Below, piece after piece: positions 7,358-11,977 of a stretch of DNA of 11,977 nucleotides. Source of the stretch: Prevotella sp. CAG:924 (GTDB lineage: Bacteria > Bacteroidota > Bacteroidia > Bacteroidales > Bacteroidaceae). The stretch spans positions 13,512 through 25,488 of the forward strand of contig HF988500.1 of NCBI GenBank assembly GCA_000431975.1. The letters are read 5' to 3'. Positions within the stretch are counted from its first letter, which is position 1. Every line of letters begins with the position of its first letter. The notes beneath the pieces are model-generated. The model did no database searches, was not told where the DNA came from, and saw only the letters and a program-made list of their open reading frames with translations. The translations under genes were made by a program, and so were the position numbers.

Positions 7358-8107
7358 ATGTATAGAGTAGTTCTGTTCTTGCTTAGTCTGTTGCCGGTGA
7401 CCGCACTGGCGCAGACTGATGGCGACAAGACGGCTGGCGGCGGCTCTGCTGACGCCAACCGCTTCGCTGTCGTCGCTACCGACTCGTCGGCCGTGCGCCA
7501 CCAGGTACTTCTGGAGACGACGATGGGCGATGTCGTGGTGGAGCTGTACAATGAAACCCCTAAGCACCGGGACAATTTCCTGAAACTGGTGAGGGAAGGC
7601 TATTACGACGGTAACCTCTGGCACCGCGTCATCGCACAGTTTATGATTCAGACGGGCGATTCCACCACGCGCCATGCCGGTCTGGGGACGGCCGTGGGCG
7701 ATTATGATCCCGGCTACACCCTTCCGGCAGAGATCGTCTTTCCAAAATATTTCCATAAGAAAGGAGCGTTGGCGGCAGCACGCGAGGGCGACACGACGAA
7801 CCCGGAGCGCCGCTCGTCAGGCAGCCAGTTCTATATCGTGGTCGGCCAGGTGTTCACGCCCGGCGGCCTAGACCGGGTGCAGGACCGGCTTAACGCGCAG
7901 ACGGACGGTAAGGTGCAGCTGACTCCTGAGATACGCGAGTATTACCAGTTGCGTGGCGGCACGCCGCATCTCGACAGCCAGTACACGGTCTTTGGCGAGG
8001 TAGTGAAAGGAATGGATGTGGTGAGCGACATCGATTTTGTGGAGACCGACGGCAATGACCGTCCCTTGCAGGACGTGAGGATCGTCAAGGCTGTGGTCAT
8101 CAAATAG
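7358..8107 (+). CDS. Secreted cyclophilin-type peptidyl-prolyl cis-trans isomerase
   Basis: This 249-residue protein has a type I signal peptide (hydrophobic 4-17, likely cut after ALA at 18). No lipobox Cys is present, so it is probably a soluble periplasmic protein. A Gly/Ala/Asp-rich linker (about 20-46) leads to a cyclophilin domain (about 49-249). Active-site landmarks are WHRVIAQFMIQTGD (88-101; Arg90, Phe95, Met96 and Gln98) and GSQFYI (155-160; Gln157). The residue matching His126 of human cyclophilin A is Tyr209 (SQYTVFGEV), and the Trp121 position is also replaced, both common in bacterial members. An insertion of about 40 residues (about 164-203) separates the two halves of the core and may form a helical lobe. 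It accelerates prolyl isomerisation during folding of exported proteins. Its position 18 nt after cydB suggests co-transcription. A bidirectional terminator follows. Confidence 0.94.
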   Translation: MYRVVLFLLSLLPVTALAQTDGDKTAGGGSADANRFAVVATDSSAVRHQVLLETTMGDVVVELYNETPKHRDNFLKLVREGYYDGNLWHRVIAQFMIQTGDSTTRHAGLGTAVGDYDPGYTLPAEIVFPKYFHKKGALAAAREGDTTNPERRSSGSQFYIVVGQVFTPGGLDRVQDRLNAQTDGKVQLTPEIREYYQLRGGTPHLDSQYTVFGEVVKGMDVVSDIDFVETDGNDRPLQDVRIVKAVVIK

Positions 8108-8187
8108 AGGGGTAGGGAGTCTTTGCCGTGGAGAGGGACGCACGGGCGTCGCTCCTGCGGCAGGGATAAGTCGGCCCTAAGAATGAT

Positions 8188-8240
8188 TGCGGGTATTGAG
8201 TGGATGTCAGTCAGCACTCAATACCCGCATATATTTTGTT
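8188..8240. terminator. Bidirectional intrinsic terminator between convergent genes
   Basis: A perfect 15-bp inverted repeat (8188-8202 with 8215-8229) encloses a 12-nt loop. On the plus strand it is followed by TATATTTTGTT, a good T-rich tail that ends the cyd-isomerase transcript. On the minus strand it is followed by a weaker T-containing stretch and would serve trmB, whose stop is at 8251. In the 80 nt before it there is only a short 5-bp GC stem (8137-8141 with 8146-8150). Confidence 0.85.
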
Positions 8241-8250
8241 CTTTGATGAA

Positions 8251-9018
8251 TTAGATGGCTGTGTCTTTCCCACTGCGTTTTGAGCGGTGATAGCTGCGGT
8301 ATTCGTCAAGTGGGATCTCCACGTTAGGCTCTGTCAGCTCTCCCTCCCGCGGCAGGAGAAACTGGGTGTATCGGATGTTCAGTCCGCGTTCCATCCACAT
8401 GTGCTCATAGTAGGTCTGGATGGTCAGGATCTTGGGATCGATGCCTTCTATCTGCGTATGGTAGAGGTCGTCGGTACGGCAGACCAGGGGCAGGTGGTTG
8501 ACGTCCACCACATAACCGGTATAGGTGAACAGGAAGTTGGAGTCGGTCTTCAGGTGCACCTTGCCGCCATCGGTCAGGAAGTGACGGTAGCGCTCGAGGA
8601 AATATGTGGAGGAGAGGCGCTTGCGCGGATTCTTCATCTGCGGGTCACTGAACGTGAGCCAGATCTCCTGCACCTCATCCTGAGCGAAGAAGCGGTCAAT
8701 GATCTCAATGTTGGTACGGAGGAAGGCCACGTTGGACAGTCCTTCCTCCAGTGCCTGCTTGGCACCGGTGTACATGCGGGCTCCCTTGATGTCGACACCC
8801 ACGAAGTTGATGTCCGGATAGAGGCGGGCCAGACCGACGGTGTACTCGCCCTTGCCACAGCCTAGCTCCAGGATGATGGGATTGGAGTTGTGGAAATAGG
8901 CGTCGCGCCAATGTCCTTGCATGGCGAACGGTTCGTGGCTGATGACACTAAACGGATATTGGAACACATTGGGGAATGTCTCCATTTCAGCGAACTTGGC
9001 TAACTTTCCTTTGCTCAT
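8251..9018 (-). CDS. trmB: tRNA (guanine-N7)-methyltransferase
   Basis: This 255-residue enzyme uses S-adenosylmethionine to make m7G46 in the tRNA variable loop. The Rossmann signature is ILELGCGKGEYT (49-60), followed by FVGVDIKGARM (72-82) and RTNIE (101-105). The TrmB active-site motif, FPDPWPKKRHxKRR in E. coli, appears as IWLTFSDPQMKNPRKRL (119-135), a diverged form with Asp125 and Pro126 kept. KTD (157-159) and TYYEHMWMERG (202-212; TxYE) are further family marks. An in-frame TTG at 9039 would add seven residues, but it lies inside the promoter -7 box (9037-9044), so ATG 9018 (MSKGKLAKFAEM) is the real start. The gene converges on the cyd-isomerase operon and diverges from the helicase. 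Confidence 0.95.
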   Translation of the reverse strand: MSKGKLAKFAEMETFPNVFQYPFSVISHEPFAMQGHWRDAYFHNSNPIILELGCGKGEYTVGLARLYPDINFVGVDIKGARMYTGAKQALEEGLSNVAFLRTNIEIIDRFFAQDEVQEIWLTFSDPQMKNPRKRLSSTYFLERYRHFLTDGGKVHLKTDSNFLFTYTGYVVDVNHLPLVCRTDDLYHTQIEGIDPKILTIQTYYEHMWMERGLNIRYTQFLLPREGELTEPNVEIPLDEYRSYHRSKRSGKDTAI

Positions 9019-9036
9019 AGCTTTTATCTTTTCGTG

Positions 9037-9068
9037 CAAAGTTAATCTAAAAGGGCGGATTTTCCAAA
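9037..9068 (-). promoter_or_regulatory. Promoter of trmB
   Basis: On the minus strand TTTG (9065-9068), then 20 nt, then TAACTTTG (9037-9044) match the Bacteroidota consensus TTTG-N19-21-TAnnTTTG fully. The predicted transcription start is near 9031-9033, giving a leader of about 14 nt before ATG 9018. This excludes the longer TTG-initiated reading of trmB. Confidence 0.75.
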
Positions 9069-9084
9069 TTTTTACTGTTCATCC

Positions 9085-9115
9085 TTGCCTTTTTGAAGGG
9101 AATGTCTTAATTTTG
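9085..9115 (+). promoter_or_regulatory. Promoter of the exonuclease-helicase gene
   Basis: TTG (9085-9087), then 20 nt, then TAATTTTG (9108-9115) match the -33 and TAnnTTTG -7 elements. The predicted start is near 9119-9122, about 12 nt before the ATG at 9133. It is back to back with the trmB promoter: the two -33 elements are only 16 nt apart (9069-9084), so the promoters could influence each other. Confidence 0.65.
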
Positions 9116-9132
9116 TGAGAAACGAATTACTT

Positions 9133-11865
9133 ATGATTCAGCGAAATAGCAGACAGGGCTGGACGCCCGATGCCTCACAGTTGCAGGTGATCAATGCGCC
9201 TGCAGGATGTCATCTCGTGCTCGCTCCTCCGGGTTGTGGCAAGACACAGATCCTGACGGAGAGGATCCGGAAGGCTCACGAGGAAGGAGTGGCTTATGAG
9301 GACATGCTGTGTCTGACCTTTACCAACAGGGCGGCACGCAGCATGAAGGACCGTATCACGCAGGCCATCAGCGATCCGGAGGTGGAACGGCTCTATGTGG
9401 GTAACGTGCACCGTTTTTGCAGTAAGTTCCTTTTTGAGCAGGGCATCGTCTCTGCCGAGACCTCGATCATCGATGATGACGATGCGGTGAGCATCCTCGC
9501 CCGTTATCTTAATGAGGACGAGCTGAAGGTGCAGGGCGATTACAAGCGTAAGTCGGTCTATCAGCAGATCATGTTCTTCTCCCATCTGATGAGCCAGATA
9601 GAGCACGGCCATGCCAAGGGATTGCGCATGCACCCTGAGTCGCTGACATCGGAGGATGTCGCGGCGTTGCGGTATATCTGCAAGGTGGAGGGCGTGGCGT
9701 TCACGCGCGAGAAGCTGCTGGACGTGTATGGCCATGTGGACTATTATCGCGATGCCACCCGTATGGACGGCTATCAGGCCGGCATGCGCCGGTCGATCGA
9801 CAATCTGCTCTATAAGATGCGTTATGCCCATGCCTATGCGGCCTATAAGCGTCAGAACCGGCTTGTCGACTTTGAGGACCTGCTCCTGTTCACTTACGAT
9901 TGGTTGCGGAGTAACGCTCATGCGACCTACAAGTGGATGCAGGTGGATGAGGTGCAGGACCTCAATCCCTTGCAGTTGGCTCTCATCGACCTGTTGACAG
10001 GCGTCACGGAAGGGGAGGCAGGGACATTGCCAGAAGACGCCCATCTCATGTATCTGGGCGACTACCAGCAGGCTATCTTCTCTTTCATGGGGGCAAAGCA
10101 GAATATGCTCGAAGTGCTGGCCAGACGCTGTGCCGGGAATATCCATCACTTGAGCGTCAACCACCGTTCGCCCAGCTATCTGCTGGATGTGTATAATACG
10201 TATGCGGAGAGGCAGTTGGGCATTGATCCCCGGCTCTTGCCGTTTCCCGACAATGTGGTCGCGAAGACAGGAGGAGAGCTGACGCTGCTGGCCTGCGACA
10301 CCGAGGTGGCCGAGCAGCGGGAGGTGGCCCTGCTGGCCCGCGACTTGTATGAGCGTTACCCTGGAGAGACGACGGCTGTCATCGTCACGTCCAACAGGGA
10401 CGCCGATACGCTGAGCGGGACGCTTGCGCAGTTGGCCCTGCCTCATTTCAAGGTATCGGGTGTCGACCTCTTCTCCACACCCGATATGAAACTCTTGCTG
10501 GCCCATTTTAACGTCCTCGACAACGATCTCAATTTCATGGCGTGGTCAAGGCTGCTCCGTGGAGTGAGGGCCTGCTCCTCGTATGCCGTTGCGAGGGACC
10601 TGGTGCGTAGGCTTCTCGTCAGGGGGATGACGCCTGCCGACTTCCTGTACGATGCCCCCACTTATGTCCAGCGCTTCGCGACAGAATATGCGGAACGGGA
10701 AATGGTGATCTTCGACACGGAGACGACAGGACTGGACGTGACGCAGGACGACATTCTGCAGATCGCCGCCGTGAAGGTCAAAGGCGGTGTCGTCGTTCCC
10801 GGCTCGCAGTTCTCTGTGTATATGGAGACCGACCGCCCCATCCCGGAGATGCTGGGCGACATCGTCAATCCTATCATAGAGGAACGGAAGCATCAGCGGC
10901 TCGTGTCACATCAGGAGGGGCTGAGAGCCTTCCTGGACTATTCCCGCGGCTGTGTCTTGCTTGGCCACAATGCCGATTACGATTATAACATCATGGCCTT
11001 TAATGTGGCCCGTTATCTGCCCGGGGAGGACTGGGTGGCGGCGCATCCCTCTTATCTTGACTCTCTGAAACTGGCTCGCCTGCTCGTGCCGGGGTTGAGC
11101 AACTATAAGCTGAAGCATCTGCTCGATGTGTTGCATCTCGAAGGCGAGAATTCCCACTTGGCCGATGCTGATGTGGACGCCACGCGCAGCCTTGTAGGGT
11201 ATCTCTACCGCAAGGCTGTGGAGATCATTCCCCGACAGGTCGAGCTCGTCAATGAACCGCTGCGACAGAAACAGCTGAAGAAGCTACGCGACCAGTATGC
11301 CGGCCTTTACCGGCAGTGGAAGGAGCAGATGTACAGGGTACGGACGGAAGGCAGCTGGCCGGAGACCCTCCTCTCGGATGCGCTCCGTCAGGTCCACGAT
11401 AGTATGGTGGAGGCAGGATGGATCGGAAGGATCGACAAGCTGGAATATTTCCTCCGGTTCCTCGACAATGATCTGATCGGAGAGATGTCCGAGCCGACAT
11501 TGGCACAGCAGATGAGTGCCCATCTTGTGGAGATCAGCACGCTGAAGGAGGCGGATCTCTGTGGGAGCAGCACCGTGAACGACAGGATCTTTGTCACGAC
11601 GGTGCATAAGGCCAAGGGATTGGAGTTCGATCACGTGATCGTCTACGATGCTTGCGACGGGCGTTATCCTAATTACTTTGATAAGGGACAGCCCGACAGG
11701 GAGAGCGAGGATGCCCGACTCTTCTATGTTGCCATCTCACGGGCCAAGAGGCGCCTGACCATTGCTTATAGCCTGAGCCGGACGACGTGGAACGGATTGA
11801 GGCAGCCCAGACAGCTCACGCCGTTTATGGCCTCTATCAAGGGATTCTTCCAGCCGCTTTCATAA
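9133..11865 (+). CDS. UvrD/Rep-type superfamily 1 helicase with nested DEDDh 3'-5' exonuclease domain
   Basis: This 910-residue protein has the ordered motifs of a UvrD-like ATP-dependent DNA helicase: Gln17 region, Walker A APPGCGKT (31-38), Ia LTFTNRAARSM (61-71), VGNVHRFC (89-96), II VDEVQDLN (271-278), III LGDYQQAIFSFMGA (308-321), IV LSVNHRSP (340-347), V VTTVHKAKGLEFDHVIV (821-837) and VI RLFYVAISRAKRRL (862-875). Between IV and V, at about 523-695, lies a complete exonuclease domain of the DnaQ/epsilon type: FDTETTGL (527-534; Asp528, Glu530), HNADYD (612-617; Asp617), and HLADAD (675-680; His675, Asp680). All catalytic residues are present. The insertion falls where subdomain 2B is expected, so unwinding and 3'-5' degradation may be coupled in DNA repair. 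I chose ATG 9133 because the GTG at 9115 overlaps the -7 box. The exact pathway and substrate are unknown. Confidence 0.93.
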   Translation: MIQRNSRQGWTPDASQLQVINAPAGCHLVLAPPGCGKTQILTERIRKAHEEGVAYEDMLCLTFTNRAARSMKDRITQAISDPEVERLYVGNVHRFCSKFLFEQGIVSAETSIIDDDDAVSILARYLNEDELKVQGDYKRKSVYQQIMFFSHLMSQIEHGHAKGLRMHPESLTSEDVAALRYICKVEGVAFTREKLLDVYGHVDYYRDATRMDGYQAGMRRSIDNLLYKMRYAHAYAAYKRQNRLVDFEDLLLFTYDWLRSNAHATYKWMQVDEVQDLNPLQLALIDLLTGVTEGEAGTLPEDAHLMYLGDYQQAIFSFMGAKQNMLEVLARRCAGNIHHLSVNHRSPSYLLDVYNTYAERQLGIDPRLLPFPDNVVAKTGGELTLLACDTEVAEQREVALLARDLYERYPGETTAVIVTSNRDADTLSGTLAQLALPHFKVSGVDLFSTPDMKLLLAHFNVLDNDLNFMAWSRLLRGVRACSSYAVARDLVRRLLVRGMTPADFLYDAPTYVQRFATEYAEREMVIFDTETTGLDVTQDDILQIAAVKVKGGVVVPGSQFSVYMETDRPIPEMLGDIVNPIIEERKHQRLVSHQEGLRAFLDYSRGCVLLGHNADYDYNIMAFNVARYLPGEDWVAAHPSYLDSLKLARLLVPGLSNYKLKHLLDVLHLEGENSHLADADVDATRSLVGYLYRKAVEIIPRQVELVNEPLRQKQLKKLRDQYAGLYRQWKEQMYRVRTEGSWPETLLSDALRQVHDSMVEAGWIGRIDKLEYFLRFLDNDLIGEMSEPTLAQQMSAHLVEISTLKEADLCGSSTVNDRIFVTTVHKAKGLEFDHVIVYDACDGRYPNYFDKGQPDRESEDARLFYVAISRAKRRLTIAYSLSRTTWNGLRQPRQLTPFMASIKGFFQPLS

Positions 11866-11977
11866 GGCAGGGCTTTCAATATGATCTTTTCGGTTGAAAT
11901 CTGTTCTGACAGACGAATCCTCAGTTCTCAACAAGGAGTCTCTGATGATTGTCCTTGGAGGTTAGGTGCGTCGTGTA
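11866..11977. other. Downstream flank of the helicase, no supported gene
   Basis: These 112 nt hold only weak inverted repeats (for example TTTCAA and TTGAAA around 11874-11899, and a 5-bp stem at 11900-11913), none with a convincing T-tract. A minus-strand frame enters from the right edge and stops at TGA 11921-11923 (last residues NHQRLLVEN). It could be the C-terminus of a convergent gene outside the window, but 18 codons are too few to judge. Confidence 0.4.

Noticed and set aside
9019..9039. Seven-residue N-terminal extension of TrmB from a TTG codon
   Set aside because: The TTG is part of the TAACTTTG -7 box, so it would not be in the mRNA; ATG 9018 gives the expected N-terminus.
9115..9132. 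Six-residue N-terminal extension of the helicase from a GTG codon
   Set aside because: The GTG begins at the last base of the -7 box, upstream of the predicted transcription start.
9175..10506. A 443-codon minus-strand open frame antisense to the helicase
   Set aside because: It is a shadow of the helicase frame. It has the same bias-driven composition as the other antisense frames and no domain or promoter.
11881..11977. Plus-strand open frame from ATG 11881 to the window end
   Set aside because: Only 32 codons are visible, with odd composition and no promoter or ribosome-binding signal; it is probably chance.

Overview
The window looks like a Bacteroidota chromosome segment, most likely order Bacteroidales and probably Prevotellaceae. 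Four things suggest this. Two promoters match the Bacteroidota primary-sigma consensus (TTTG or TTG, about 20 nt, TAnnTTTG). Most genes lack a Shine-Dalgarno sequence. A DUF4492 gene sits in front of cydAB. The TrmB and the exonuclease-containing UvrD-like helicase are also of types I associate with this phylum. The genus is inferred, not demonstrated. There are no RNA genes, insertion sequences, CRISPR arrays or prophage genes, and the segment reads as ordinary core chromosome.

Left part (1-4033, all minus strand): reading from right to left in transcription order, there is a membrane-anchored coiled-coil protein of unknown function, a TolC-family outer-membrane channel, an HlyD-family periplasmic adaptor, and the N-terminal part of an ABC-2-type permease that runs off the left edge. 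The last three form a tripartite envelope export system. The coiled-coil gene has its own -7 box and may be co-transcribed with them, although a hairpin lies between it and tolC.

Centre (4160-8107, plus strand): a likely promoter leads into a small DUF4492 membrane protein, cydA, cydB and a secreted cyclophilin-type peptidyl-prolyl isomerase. CydA and CydB are the two large subunits of cytochrome bd quinol oxidase, which in anaerobes of this group supports nanoaerobic respiration and oxygen scavenging. DUF4492 is a candidate accessory subunit. The isomerase starts 18 nt after cydB with the only strong Shine-Dalgarno sequence I found in the window. The 160-nt gap between DUF4492 and cydA contains a 55-codon open frame that touches both neighbours through ATGA overlaps.

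Right part (8188-11977): a 15-bp bidirectional terminator separates the cyd operon from the convergent gene trmB (tRNA m7G46 methyltransferase). A compact divergent promoter region then leads into trmB on one side and, on the other, a 910-residue superfamily 1 helicase with a complete DEDDh 3'-5' exonuclease domain nested between helicase motifs IV and V. The last 112 nt hold no recognisable gene.

Start sites were re-chosen for trmB (ATG at 9018), cydB (ATG at 6194) and the helicase (ATG at 9133). Longer frames using TTG or GTG exist, but in two of these cases the upstream codon lies inside the promoter. I found no clear new defence or mobile system. The most distinctive items are the nested exonuclease-helicase and the DUF4492/cydAB/isomerase cluster.
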